DNA of 64,000 nucleotides. It comes from a virus. Made by a program: the position numbers and the translations under genes. The stretch spans positions 1 through 64,000 of IMG/VR virus record IMGVR_UViG_3300032322_002570; one strand, 5' to 3'. The notes under the pieces were generated by a model, which worked only from the letters and a program-made list of their open reading frames with translations, was not told the origin of the DNA and made no database searches. Positions within the stretch are counted from its first letter, which is position 1; every line of letters starts with the position of its first letter. This document shows positions 14,009 through 21,907 of the stretch, in pieces.

Positions 14009-14032
14009 AAAAATGCCCCCTCGAGCGCCGCC

Positions 14033-14572
14033 ATGAAGGCCTACGCCGGGATTGGATCAAGGAAGACGCCGCCGGAGATCCTGGAGGTCATGACGCGGCT
14101 TGCGGCCAGGCTTGAGGCCGATGGTTGGGTGCTGCGCAGTGGTGGCGCCGAGGGCGCTGATGAGGCGTTTGAGCGAGGCGTGACGAACCCAAGCGCGAAG
14201 CAGATCTACTTGCCCTGGGATGGCTTCAGGGGCAGGAGGCTCGGCGGCTCATTCATGGCTGCACCACGGTGGGCTGATGCGACCGTAGATGTCTTCCACC
14301 CGGCGCCCGGCCGCCTGAGCCAGGTCGCTCGGCGGCTCATGGCCAGGAATGCGTGCCAGGTCCTTGGGCCGGACAGCCCACTGCTACCTGCAGGCAAAAG
14401 AGAGCCGTCTTCAAGCCTGGTTGTCTGCTGGACGACCCTTGACGGCAATGGTGCGCCAAATGGCGGCACTGGCCAAGCCATAAGAATAGCTAATCATTAC
14501 GACATCCCTGTCAGGAACCTCTTTTCCAAGGAGCACCTGGATGCCGCCCTTGACTTTATAGGCGACCGCTAA
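14033..14572 (+). CDS. SLOG/DprA-like Rossmann-fold protein, 179 aa
   Basis: The N-terminus AYAGIGSRKTPPEILEVMTR and the loop LRSGGAEGADEAFERG match the nucleotide-binding Rossmann fold of the SLOG superfamily (DprA, LOG, TIR-associated sensors). Phage members of this size are common and usually unassigned; they may bind nucleotide ligands or DNA. A later LVVCWTTLDGNG strand and GGTGQAIRIA loop complete the pocket. Solitary plus-strand gene next to the AT-rich control region; the start is the ATG after the box, not the longer upstream extension. Confidence 0.75.
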   Translation: MKAYAGIGSRKTPPEILEVMTRLAARLEADGWVLRSGGAEGADEAFERGVTNPSAKQIYLPWDGFRGRRLGGSFMAAPRWADATVDVFHPAPGRLSQVARRLMARNACQVLGPDSPLLPAGKREPSSSLVVCWTTLDGNGAPNGGTGQAIRIANHYDIPVRNLFSKEHLDAALDFIGDR

Positions 14573-14575
14573 TTT

Positions 14576-14797
14576 TCAGTAAAACTTGCGTCCAGCGGAA
14601 ACCGCCAACATTGGTGCGCAGCGCTGCTCGTCATAATAGAGCTTGCCCCCAACGACAAGCCGGCCAACCCTGAAACCGAAGCCAAAACCGCCCCAGAACT
14701 CCTGGTCGGTGTTATCCCACCCAAGTGAAAATCCCAGGCGGTCGCTGGCTTCAGCCCTGAGATAGCCGCCACACTCATCGATCAGGCACAGGAACAT
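14576..14797 (-). CDS. Beta-rich hypothetical protein, 73 aa
   Basis: Alternating strands (RLGFSLGWDNTDQEFWGGFG, FRVGRLVVGGKLYYD) ending in Phe-Tyr, as in outer-membrane barrels, but short and without a clear signal peptide. TGATG overlap with the tiny upstream gene. It may accompany the beta-rich exported protein nearby. Confidence 0.5.
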   Translation of the reverse strand: MFLCLIDECGGYLRAEASDRLGFSLGWDNTDQEFWGGFGFGFRVGRLVVGGKLYYDEQRCAPMLAVSAGRKFY

Positions 14798-14913
14798 CAG
14801 TCTTTCCGAATGAAAAACGCTTCAACTATAGCCTGCCCAGCGAAGTAGCCGGCGAACGTAAAGCAGACGATCGCTGGCGTCAGTCTGAACATCTCATCAA
14901 TGAGCCGTTCCAC
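14797..14913 (-). CDS. Tiny single-span membrane protein, 38 aa
   Basis: ERLIDEMFRLTPAIVCFTFA then GYFAGQAIVEAFFIRKD: one membrane helix with a basic tail. GTG start with GGAG six bases ahead; an internal ATG at 14892 is an alternative. One-base overlap with the following gene. Confidence 0.55.
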   Translation of the reverse strand: MERLIDEMFRLTPAIVCFTFAGYFAGQAIVEAFFIRKD

Positions 14914-15250
14914 TCTTGCTCCGTTGATAGGTTTTTAGCGGCAGCCTGACTTGAGAGAAGCCCCGCTGCAGCCTCCCGGGGATTCCTTGGGCATGGCCAA
15001 CGATCACCTTGCCTTCGAACTCCTCCAGCACGATCCAGCCCGGAAGCCAGCCATAGCCCTCAAGGCTTGACAGGACCTCAACGATCGACCCAATCGGGAA
15101 TCGAGTCTCCCGCTCCAGGTCTCGATCCAGCGCCTCCAGTCGGTCGCCGCTGTACTCCTTGGTCTCCTTCCACGCCAGTGGATGTTCCGTTACCGTACGG
15201 TAGTAATCGAGCAGGCGCTGTCTTCTGTCCATGATTTCATCTGGGTTCAT
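14897..15250 (-). CDS. Hypothetical protein, 117 aa
   Basis: N-terminal charged helix (DRRQRLLDYYRTVTEHPLAW), then a beta domain (GSIVEVLSSLEGYGWLPGWI, EGKVIVGHAQGIPGRLQRGF). Function unknown. ATGA overlap with the upstream beta-rich protein gene. Confidence 0.6.
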   Translation of the reverse strand: MNPDEIMDRRQRLLDYYRTVTEHPLAWKETKEYSGDRLEALDRDLERETRFPIGSIVEVLSSLEGYGWLPGWIVLEEFEGKVIVGHAQGIPGRLQRGFSQVRLPLKTYQRSKSGTAH

Positions 15251-15978
15251 TGTTTTGCGGGTATCGCAGTAGGAGCGAAAGAGCGGAAAGATCCGCCCCA
15301 GGCTACTGTTGCGGCAATCGAGCGGCCTCTGCCGCCCTCGTCACCAAGGTTGCCCGCGTTGATACCAAAGGCCCACGAACTGCCTTTTGGGGAATAGCTT
15401 AAACCGGCGGTTACACCACGAGAATAGCCAATACTAACGCCAACCTCAGGCGTAATGCCTAGCCCGACGCCGCCGACCAATCCGCGCCCTCGGTCGCCAC
15501 CGTTCGCGTAACCAGCACTGATCTGTAGTGGCATGTTGCCCACTGCGCCAGCACCGGTGATGACACCATAGGCCGAGGCGTTATGATCTGCGGTGCCCCA
15601 TGCGACAGCGTTCAAGACGCCGCCCCCGGCTGCTAAGCGGAAGTCTGGCCGGCTGACCAGGTCACGTCCAAGCCTTACGTCAAGGCCACCGGACCCTTCG
15701 ACATCCACGCCAGCGCCGATCTCAAGTGCGACAAGGCGGCCCGCGTCGCCAAGACCGAAGCCACCGCCGACCGCTCCACCACTGTCAACGCCAGCGCGAT
15801 ACTTGCCACGCTCGAGGGACCAGTCGATCTCGTCGTAGCCCCACGCAGCGCTCCACGCGTAGAGGTCTCCATGCTGAGCAACGAAGGCGGAGGGGACCCT
15901 GGGTGCATTCAGATTTGGACCGCCGATCGCTGGCGTAGCAGCTAGAGCGACAATCGGCAATAAGAGTGAGCGTTTCAT
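15247..15978 (-). CDS. Exported beta-rich, outer-membrane-like protein, 243 aa
   Basis: MKRSLLLPIVALAATPAIGG is a good signal peptide. The rest alternates glycine- and aromatic-containing strands (AGVDSGGAVGGGFGLG, LGITPEVGVSIGYSRG, WAFGINAGN), as in outer-membrane barrels or autotransporter-like proteins. The open frame extends 119 codons upstream, but that part lies inside the glycosyltransferase gene and is discarded; the ATG gives a one-base overlap with that gene's stop. Co-transcribed with a cellulose-synthase-like enzyme, so a shared cell-surface role is plausible. A phage-encoded exported barrel would change the infected cell's envelope. Confidence 0.65.
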   Translation of the reverse strand: MKRSLLLPIVALAATPAIGGPNLNAPRVPSAFVAQHGDLYAWSAAWGYDEIDWSLERGKYRAGVDSGGAVGGGFGLGDAGRLVALEIGAGVDVEGSGGLDVRLGRDLVSRPDFRLAAGGGVLNAVAWGTADHNASAYGVITGAGAVGNMPLQISAGYANGGDRGRGLVGGVGLGITPEVGVSIGYSRGVTAGLSYSPKGSSWAFGINAGNLGDEGGRGRSIAATVAWGGSFRSFAPTAIPAKQ

Positions 15979-17684
15979 CACTTTTGGTACCTTGGAACGA
16001 TCGGCGGATTGCGCTGCTGGAAGCTCTGCTGCAAGGCCTCGAAGCCAGCGGGGGCTCGCAGACCGCCAGTGACCGCCAGTAACAGACTGGCTGCAACATA
16101 GGTCAACAATTGCACCGGCGAACGACGTGGGTGCAGTAGTGCCACGAGCAGACCAGTCAGGATGGCCCAGCCTGCGGCGACCAGTGCCAGCAGCCAGTAA
16201 GGCTGAGTCGCGACGGCACCCGGCGTCAGCAGTACCACCAGCGTCGTCAGCACACCAGCGACCCAGTAGGGAGCCAGCAGGCGAGATGGTAGGGCCTGTT
16301 GACGCGGATCGACGCCCTTTGGCGTGACGCGCCACATCGGTTCGCGACCACTAACCACTTGCAAGATCCCGGCAAGCAGACCGAGCACCACCCATGGCAG
16401 TCGAACCAGTTCGAACAGTGGTGCCTCCCAACTGACCAACGGGGCCCTGGGGCGAAGTACATCCCATCGACGCAAGAGCATCATGGGCAGCACTGCGGCT
16501 ACGGCATAGGCAGCAGCGAAAGCGAGGAACACGAGATAGTTGACGCGCATCATTGGCACATCAAGCAGCAGCGTGGCAGCAAGCAGCAGGTAACCGACCA
16601 CGGCGGTGCCGCCGAACAATGGGTACCACAACTCGCTGTAGATGAACTCAGGCCAGAGGCGCAGCGGCAGGTCTCGACGGCGAAGTTTTCCTGGCAGCAG
16701 GGTGAGAAAGATCACCATGATCGAGCGAGACCACTGGAACTCCTGCGTCAGACCATCGACTACTGTCGCTGGTCCTTCGCCATGGGCGATCGCGTTGATG
16801 GAGAACGAGCCACGCCAGCCCGCAGCATTCATCAAAAGACTGGTGCTGTGGTCCTCTGCTAGTTCGGGCCCGAGCCCTCCGATCTCCTTCAGGGCGGCGG
16901 TGCGGACAGCGTAATGGGAGCCTATCGCCAGCGGTGCAGCGCCATTGCTGTAGCCAGCCTGTTGGATGCCATGCAGGGGCGCTTCGGCGTAGAGGCGACC
17001 GCGAGCAAACCAGCTCCGTTCAGCACCCCGATCACAGATCGATGGCGCGGCCACGTAACCAACGCGTGGATCATTGAACGGCAGCAGCATTTGCTGAGCA
17101 TAGTTCAACGCAGGGACGTGGTCGGAATCTAACTGCAGCACGAAGTCGTAGCGACTGTATCCAACCCGATCATAAAAGAATGCAAGGTTTCCTTCCTTGC
17201 AGCGCGTGCGTCGTGGCCATGTTGGTCGATGGTAGTCATCTCTGCCACGGCGCGAGCAGACCTTAATACCAAGACTGCGACACCAGGCCAGGGCCTCAGC
17301 AGTAGGATCCTCGTCCGCGAGCCAGACGTCAACCGACACCCCTTCCCGCTGCACGCAGCCAAGCAGGGTTGGGACGACGTCTTCGAACCGCTCGGCCGGC
17401 GCCCTGGTCACCACCATGGCCACGCGCCAGTGATCCGGAACCGTCAGGCTGCTGGCCGGACGGACAGCCCGTGCCGCCCAAAAATAAAGCCAGAATGGTG
17501 CGAGTAGCTCGTAGACTACAATGTAAGTTGCGCCAATCGAGAACGGCAGCCAGACGTGGTGAGGCGGATACAACCACCAGATTAAATAAAGAGCCGCGAC
17601 AATCGCGGCGGGCATAACAGAAAGAAGTAGAGCAAATCGCTGGCGGGTATTTAGCAGTGGCCGCTGAAAGTGCGGGCTACTCAC
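15978..17684 (-). CDS. Cellulose-synthase-like family 2 glycosyltransferase, 568 aa
   Basis: Integral-membrane processive glycosyltransferase. Two N-terminal membrane helices, a GT-A domain (AMVVTRAPAERFEDVV, a DxD in LQLDSDHVP near residue 186, EDHS near 277, and a QFQWSRS acceptor motif near 316 corresponding to Q/RxxRW), then about six C-terminal membrane segments. Such enzymes polymerise a sugar nucleotide and extrude the chain. No PilZ domain is seen, so cyclic-di-GMP control is not indicated. GTG start with a GGAGG site, 8-nt overlap with the gene before. Likely modifies the host surface polysaccharide; the product is unknown. Confidence 0.8.
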   Translation of the reverse strand: MSSPHFQRPLLNTRQRFALLLSVMPAAIVAALYLIWWLYPPHHVWLPFSIGATYIVVYELLAPFWLYFWAARAVRPASSLTVPDHWRVAMVVTRAPAERFEDVVPTLLGCVQREGVSVDVWLADEDPTAEALAWCRSLGIKVCSRRGRDDYHRPTWPRRTRCKEGNLAFFYDRVGYSRYDFVLQLDSDHVPALNYAQQMLLPFNDPRVGYVAAPSICDRGAERSWFARGRLYAEAPLHGIQQAGYSNGAAPLAIGSHYAVRTAALKEIGGLGPELAEDHSTSLLMNAAGWRGSFSINAIAHGEGPATVVDGLTQEFQWSRSIMVIFLTLLPGKLRRRDLPLRLWPEFIYSELWYPLFGGTAVVGYLLLAATLLLDVPMMRVNYLVFLAFAAAYAVAAVLPMMLLRRWDVLRPRAPLVSWEAPLFELVRLPWVVLGLLAGILQVVSGREPMWRVTPKGVDPRQQALPSRLLAPYWVAGVLTTLVVLLTPGAVATQPYWLLALVAAGWAILTGLLVALLHPRRSPVQLLTYVAASLLLAVTGGLRAPAGFEALQQSFQQRNPPIVPRYQK

Positions 17685-17865
17685 AACTCTCCTCCAGTGG
17701 ACTCCAGGCGCCACACCAATGAATCGGAAACACTTTGGGCCAAAACAAGGAGTCTTTTGGCGGCTTGGCTCGGCACTCGCCGACTGCTTGGCTAACGGGA
17801 ACGTAGTAGTAGCAGTTTTCGCACCGCTGTTTGGATCTCGGCGGATACGGTGAATGGTTAGCCAT
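17677..17865 (-). CDS. Small cysteine-rich protein, 62 aa
   Basis: RCENCYYYVPVSQAVGECRA, then WPKVFPIHWCGAWSP: four cysteines in the C-x2-C...C...C pattern of small phage metal-binding proteins. Role unknown. Overlaps both the dUTPase and the glycosyltransferase by 8 nt. Confidence 0.65.
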   Translation of the reverse strand: MANHSPYPPRSKQRCENCYYYVPVSQAVGECRAKPPKDSLFWPKVFPIHWCGAWSPLEESCE

Positions 17866-18364
17866 GATTCTTTGTCTCGTCGGTATGTCCAAAACCACCA
17901 GCCCCGCGCTCGGTCTGCTCGAGGTTGTCGGTTTCCACTAGATTTACCTCTTCGGATCGCTCGAAGGCGAGTTGCGCGATTGCGCGATCATGACCGAAAG
18001 TAATTGTTAGCGGAGAAAAAATACCACTGTAGGACATCTCAAGAAGCAGTTCAACTTCTCCTATGTAGTCGCCATCGATGATGCCCGTGCAGTTGCCGAG
18101 GCGAACGCGGTACTTGTCCGCATTGCCGGACCTTGGGAAAGCCTTCCCGACCCAGCCCTCGGCGATACCGAAAGCGAGGCCGGTCTTGACCCGCACTTGT
18201 CTGCCGGGCCAGAGCACGACTGGAGGCTGAGCCGGGCTCAGGAAGAGGTCGTAACAGTGAGACCTTTTGGTGGCCTTCTTGGGGCGCGCCACGTCTGGGT
18301 GCAGCCTTTTGTAGAAGATGTCTGGAATGGAGTCAGAGGGCGGTGCGTCGTGCTTGTCGTACAT
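17858..18364 (-). CDS. dut: dUTPase (deoxyuridine triphosphatase), 168 aa
   Basis: All trimeric dUTPase motifs can be found in order: I (SHCYDLFL), II (FPRSGNADKY), III (CTGIIDGDYIGEVELLL), IV (GHDRAIAQLAF) and V (RGAGGFGHTDE). The enzyme splits dUTP to dUMP and pyrophosphate, keeping uracil out of DNA and supplying dUMP to thymidylate synthase (ThyX is at 39.1-39.9 kb). The start is the ATG after an upstream stop overlap (TGATG). Confidence 0.9.
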   Translation of the reverse strand: MYDKHDAPPSDSIPDIFYKRLHPDVARPKKATKRSHCYDLFLSPAQPPVVLWPGRQVRVKTGLAFGIAEGWVGKAFPRSGNADKYRVRLGNCTGIIDGDYIGEVELLLEMSYSGIFSPLTITFGHDRAIAQLAFERSEEVNLVETDNLEQTERGAGGFGHTDETKNHG

Positions 18365-18606
18365 CAGTAGCAGGAGGTGATGGAGCCGTAGCGGAGCTTG
18401 GTCGTGTTGCACACGTAGGCCTTGGCCGGCGTGTTGATCACGGTATTGGTCGTGGAGCCGAACGAGTACCTGGAGTAAGTTACTCGCTCCCCAGAGGGGG
18501 TGTAGACGGTTCCGGTGCCGGTGTCGCTACCGTCCGGTACCCCTTTGGCAAAGGCGGCAGAGGCAAGCATTCCAGCGATTGCCAGAGCTGCGCAGATTCG
18601 GGACAT
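18364..18606 (-). CDS. Exported small protein, 80 aa
   Basis: SRICAALAIAGMLASAAFAK is a signal peptide with a likely cut after AFA. The mature ~60 residues are Thr/Ser/Tyr-rich with two cysteines that could pair. Preceded by a TGCTATGAT box 24 nt ahead. Coupled to dUTPase by TGATG. Periplasmic or surface role unknown. Confidence 0.65.
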   Translation of the reverse strand: MSRICAALAIAGMLASAAFAKGVPDGSDTGTGTVYTPSGERVTYSRYSFGSTTNTVINTPAKAYVCNTTKLRYGSITSCY

Positions 18607-18962
18607 GACTCCTCTTGTTGACTGCCCTGATCATAGCACGTTGCACCCATGGAGTGCAATACCAGTTCGTGGACGCGGCGCAATCCGGCGACCATGAACT
18701 CGTACTCGCACGAGTCTGGAGTCAGGAAATACGGAAGCTCGCTGCAGCGATCGTTGACCTCGTCGACTCCTGCACGGAAAGCAGCGATAAGCTCCTCGTC
18801 GGTCGGCTCGGTATGCTGATGGCCGCAGTAGCAGCCGTTCGACCAGGCTAATCGCGTCTGACGATAGACGAACCGCTCGAGCTCCTCGTCTGGCTCCGGC
18901 GATGTGCTGCCTTCGTTGTACCACCAGCGTTCGAAGCGCTCCATTGCTTGATCCTGATTCAT
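18480..18962 (-). CDS. Hypothetical protein, 160 aa as read; 3' end doubtful
   Basis: ERFERWWYNEGSTSPEPDEE and ERFVYRQTRLAWSNGCYCGH with CEYEFMVAGLRRVHELVL are coding-like; the family is unknown. As written it overlaps the exported-protein gene by 127 nt and its tail there looks poor. If one more G were present in the GGG near 18649, it would end CNVL-stop at 18631, beside the promoter box, with no overlap. That is the same kind of one-base problem seen elsewhere in the window. Confidence 0.5.
   Translation of the reverse strand: MNQDQAMERFERWWYNEGSTSPEPDEELERFVYRQTRLAWSNGCYCGHQHTEPTDEELIAAFRAGVDEVNDRCSELPYFLTPDSCEYEFMVAGLRRVHELVLHSMGATCYDQGSQQEESCPESAQLWQSLECLPLPPLPKGYRTVATPAPEPSTPPLGSE
18630..18638 (-). 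promoter_or_regulatory. Extended -10 promoter box TGCTATGAT
   Basis: 24 nt ahead of the exported 80-aa protein. Confidence 0.5.
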
Positions 18963-18965
18963 GGC

Positions 18966-19418
18966 TTAGAAATCTCCGTGGTCCTGTCCAACATCAAAGA
19001 CGAAAATACCTCGTTCGACCCACATCTCAACCACTCGCTTGCGGTCGTCGAAGGCCGCAACAATCTCGTACTCCCGTTCGATCTCGTCGGCGATCTCGCC
19101 CTTGACGATCCGATCGTCGCGGTGGTCCCCGGCCTGGCGCATCAGCAGTCCATCCGGGTGGATGCCGTGACGAGCCAGCCACTCCTCGGATTCACCCCGG
19201 TACTCTTCACTGCGGCCGGAGACGCAGAGCAGGGCGTAGTCCCGGTCCATGCGGTCCAGTGCCCTGAACATCGCCACCACGGGCTCATGCGGCTTGTCCA
19301 GCGGCAGGCCGGCATGCCAGGCATCCCAGTTCTTGGGCCTACGGGAGACGAAGTGACGCCGATGGGCGACGTCACACAGCGTCCCGTCCAGGTCGAAGAT
19401 GTAGCATTTAGTCTTCAT
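18966..19418 (-). CDS. HAD-family phosphatase, polynucleotide 3'-phosphatase type, 150 aa
   Basis: HAD motifs: IFDLDGTLCDVAHRRHFV (motif I), CVSGRSEEYRGES (motif II), and FDDRKRVVEMW (motif IV). The RRHFV and WDAWH features are those of the phosphatase half of T4 polynucleotide kinase, which removes 3' or 2',3'-cyclic phosphate from cleaved RNA. It is the neighbour of a 5'-kinase and an RNA ligase, so it probably completes an RNA-repair set split into separate genes. ATGA overlap with the kinase. Confidence 0.8.
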   Translation of the reverse strand: MKTKCYIFDLDGTLCDVAHRRHFVSRRPKNWDAWHAGLPLDKPHEPVVAMFRALDRMDRDYALLCVSGRSEEYRGESEEWLARHGIHPDGLLMRQAGDHRDDRIVKGEIADEIEREYEIVAAFDDRKRVVEMWVERGIFVFDVGQDHGDF

Positions 19419-19885
19419 CGAACCGGTGCGACGTGATCAAAGCCCTCAGTGAGGGAGGGGTGCTGCCACTTTGAAACCATGTCCTCGAGGACGCCTTCGG
19501 GGACCGCTCGATCACCCCTGGCCGCATTGCGCCCCCTCAGGGTGTCGATGTCAGCCTCGAAATAGAGGCAGATCTTGGTGTAATCGTCCGGGAAGCGGTT
19601 GGCCTTCTTGATACGCGTCTCCGGCGTGAGGTTGGTCTGGTCCCAGACCACGCTGCGGCGAGAGCGCAGCATGAGCTCGATGTCGCGCTTCAGGAACTGA
19701 GTGGCGCTCTTGATCTGGCCTGCGAAGATCTCATTGTACGGCCTGTCGGAGATCCTGGCCGCGAGTTCGATGTAGTGGTCTGTCGATAGCAGTCCTGCGT
19801 TTTTGAACGTAGGGTCAGCCAGGATTGCGGCGGCGTGGGTCGATTTTCCGGACCCCGGCGGCCCGGCCAGCATGATCAGGAACAT
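19415..19885 (-). CDS. Polynucleotide 5'-kinase-type P-loop kinase, 156 aa
   Basis: Walker A AGPPGSGKST, a STDHYIE switch segment, VVWDQTNLTPETR (Walker B-like) and a lid RGDRAVPEGVL match the kinase half of T4 Pnk. It would phosphorylate 5'-OH ends of broken RNA for ligation. Encoded between the ligase and the phosphatase with 4- to 10-nt overlaps. Split kinase and phosphatase genes contrast with the single T4 protein. Confidence 0.85.
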   Translation of the reverse strand: MFLIMLAGPPGSGKSTHAAAILADPTFKNAGLLSTDHYIELAARISDRPYNEIFAGQIKSATQFLKRDIELMLRSRRSVVWDQTNLTPETRIKKANRFPDDYTKICLYFEADIDTLRGRNAARGDRAVPEGVLEDMVSKWQHPSLTEGFDHVAPVR

Positions 19886-21078
19886 CCTTCTATGATCCAG
19901 TCGTACTTCCGCAGTGTAGCAGATCTGCCGCAGGCCTGCAGGAGCCGCTCACGCAGGTAGTCGCCGGCCTCGGCCCCGTCCAGCATCGCAAAGAGCAGCG
20001 GCTGGATGAGAGGGGCCTTCTTCTTGATGGCTTGAGCCAAGCTCTTGCGCCGCCGCGCCGGATCCCCCGACTGGTCGGTCTCGCACAGGATCTCGTTCAG
20101 GGCACGCAGCGCGTGCATCCGCCAGGAGGCCACACCGCGATCAAGCTTCGCCTGGTACTGCAGCAGATCGTCGCGGCGGACCTTCGGCAGAAGGGGTAGG
20201 ATGTCGTCGAGTTGATCCTCCAGGATCGCCTTCGTGTGGGCCCTGCGCGTATGAAAGCCCGCCAGCACGCTGTGCTTGAACACGTAGTCGTCGGCCTTAA
20301 CCTTAAGCATCTCACCATTGTCAAACCGAACAACGATGCCCTCTTCGCCTAGACGTGATCGCACCTCGTTCACGAGTGCGTCTTTACGCGACGGATCAGA
20401 AGAGCCGGTCGACCAGACGACAGGGATGCCCCAGCGGTCCGCGACAGACCGCAGTGTCTGAATCCCGACGTAGTGGCCCGTGGTCTTTTCGCGGATCGCG
20501 GTCAACACCATTCGATCAACTGGGTAGTCAATCACGATCGGATCCTGGCGAGAGCACCACTCGAAGATCGCCGTCCTGCCCTCGCGGTCGAGCTCGAGCA
20601 TGAACTCGACGTAGGTGGGCCGACGTGCCAGGAAGACCTCGGCCCGCAGCGCGGTCTCGCTGATCCCGGACTTTGTGTGCAGCCTGAGGGCCCCGTTGAT
20701 CACGACCGGGAAGACCATCGATCCGTCCAGTTTCTCCAGGATCGAGTGCCCCAGCCCCAGGTCCACCACGGAAAGGTCGGTCTCTTCGCGCTCGTTGACG
20801 TTGAAGAACTTGTGGTACGGACGGGCGATGAGGCGCCCGGAGTCATCGAAGACCAGCCCTCGACACTCGCGGCGGATCAGCATGTTGTGCAGCCCGAGAC
20901 CCTCGTCGTACCCGAAGGTCTCAGGGTGTGCCACCATGTAGCGGATGACCTTGCAGCCGTCTCGCTCGAAGACGCGGAACTCCTCGCGTCCCTCAATATG
21001 AGGCAGTACATCATTGATGTGTTCGATGACCGGGAACGCCTGTTCCGGCGCTGCGGCGCCAACAACGGGGACTGACAT
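19876..21078 (-). CDS. RNA ligase, T4 Rnl1-like, 400 aa
   Basis: Nucleotidyltransferase ligase motifs are clear: RECRGLVFDDSGRL upstream, motif I EKLDGSM (catalytic Lys near residue 115), motif III IFEWCSRQD, motif IV EEGIVVRFDNG and motif V MLKVKADDYV. The C-terminal helical domain gives a length near that of T4 Rnl1. The reaction joins 3'-OH and 5'-phosphate RNA ends using ATP. Together with the kinase and phosphatase it would repair tRNA cut by host defence nucleases. TGATG overlap with the gene upstream. Confidence 0.88.
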   Translation of the reverse strand: MSVPVVGAAAPEQAFPVIEHINDVLPHIEGREEFRVFERDGCKVIRYMVAHPETFGYDEGLGLHNMLIRRECRGLVFDDSGRLIARPYHKFFNVNEREETDLSVVDLGLGHSILEKLDGSMVFPVVINGALRLHTKSGISETALRAEVFLARRPTYVEFMLELDREGRTAIFEWCSRQDPIVIDYPVDRMVLTAIREKTTGHYVGIQTLRSVADRWGIPVVWSTGSSDPSRKDALVNEVRSRLGEEGIVVRFDNGEMLKVKADDYVFKHSVLAGFHTRRAHTKAILEDQLDDILPLLPKVRRDDLLQYQAKLDRGVASWRMHALRALNEILCETDQSGDPARRRKSLAQAIKKKAPLIQPLLFAMLDGAEAGDYLRERLLQACGRSATLRKYDWIIEGCS

Positions 21079-21461
21079 CAGGCTCCCTCCTCTTGCTCGA
21101 AGCGCTGGGAGGCCCAGTCTAAGGCTTTCTGGAGCAGTTCGTCTGTCGTTTCGGCGTACAGCCAGACGATCTGGCAGAACCCACAGTAACCCCTGCCATC
21201 TCGCTTGGTGGCGTACATAAACTGGCCCAGGAATCCGAATTTTTCGTAACTATTGATCACGTCGATCGCCTCGTCCGCGTCGTCGAACACGAACTCTTCA
21301 AGCCCTAGCGCATCGGGGATGCGGTCGCCGAAGTCCTCGAGATCCTCCTGGAGGTCGTCAGCGATGATACCATCAGGGGCGCATGTGCCAAGGTGGTAGA
21401 TCTTCTCCGTCCTCAGCCAGTGGTCTTCGAAGGACTGGCGAAGTTGCTGCTGCTCGGTCAC
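21078..21461 (-). CDS. Hypothetical acidic protein, 127 aa
   Basis: Very acidic (ADDLQEDLEDFGDRIPDALG, FDDADEAIDVINSYEKFG) with a YCGFCQIVWL segment and a C-terminal helix. First gene of the RNA-repair operon, preceded by a long leader and a TGGTATGAT box. Function unknown; possibly DNA-mimic-like by charge, which is a guess only. Confidence 0.6.
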   Translation of the reverse strand: MTEQQQLRQSFEDHWLRTEKIYHLGTCAPDGIIADDLQEDLEDFGDRIPDALGLEEFVFDDADEAIDVINSYEKFGFLGQFMYATKRDGRGYCGFCQIVWLYAETTDELLQKALDWASQRFEQEEGA

Positions 21462-21669
21462 GGGTGCTAAATAGGTGTCGGACTTCGGAACCTTAGCACG
21501 GGCCTAACGGGATGCCATTCACCACCCTGGAACTACCCGTGCTCCACGACGGGAACCCAGACACAGACCAGAGCAAGCGGTTTGCGCCATATCAGTGGCG
21601 CACCGTCTCCACCACCTAGCCCGGGTAGTGACATGCTCTGGTCAGGGCAGGAACCTGTCCGACCCCTGA
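21462..21669 (-). ncRNA. Structured leader ahead of the RNA-repair operon
   Basis: About 208 bases without a gene. On the minus strand GACCAGAGC pairs with GCTCTGGTC about 55 nt away, enclosing a hairpin GTGCGCCA-CTGATA-TGGCGCA. Further GC-rich segments follow towards the start codon. It could be a 5' regulatory RNA for the operon or an independent small RNA. No tRNA-like fold was found in it. Confidence 0.4.
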
Positions 21670-21678
21670 ATCATACCA
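21670..21678 (-). promoter_or_regulatory. Extended -10 promoter box TGGTATGAT
   Basis: Precedes the structured leader. Unlike the other boxes it is about 200 nt from the next start codon, which fits a transcribed leader. Confidence 0.45.
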
Positions 21679-21907
21679 CGCGCGAGCGGTCAGCGAGCTT
21701 GCCGTAGAGCGCCTCCAGGAGGTCGTCGACGCTCACCTGGTCCAGGGTGTTGGCCTGGATGTGCTCCCTGGTGGTCTCCTGGCGCAGGAACTCGAATGAG
21801 CCACAGGAGCGCACCGTGAACTCGACCGTGGTGTGCAACGGGATCTGTCGAAAATTCCCTCGACCGTAGTCCTCGATGAGGCAGACGTCTTGCGTTACGG
21901 TCTGCAT
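21671..21907 (-). CDS. Hypothetical protein, 78 aa
   Basis: QTVTQDVCLIEDYGRGNFRQ, IPLHTTVEFTVRSCGSFEFL: a small beta protein followed by a helix (VSVDDLLEALYGKLAD). Its 3' end overlaps the next promoter box. Function unknown. Confidence 0.55.
   Translation of the reverse strand: MQTVTQDVCLIEDYGRGNFRQIPLHTTVEFTVRSCGSFEFLRQETTREHIQANTLDQVSVDDLLEALYGKLADRSRVV

Noticed and set aside
13822-14034. 70-aa minus-strand frame opposite the SLOG gene's upstream part
   Set aside because: Basic, low-complexity reading in the control region; no ribosome-binding site, box or overlap.
15979-16335. N-terminal extension of the beta-rich exported protein
   Set aside because: It overlaps the glycosyltransferase in another frame; the signal peptide begins exactly at the later ATG.
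21462-21669. tRNA or tmRNA in the structured leader
   Set aside because: No TTC-type T arm or 7-bp acceptor pairing could be built.
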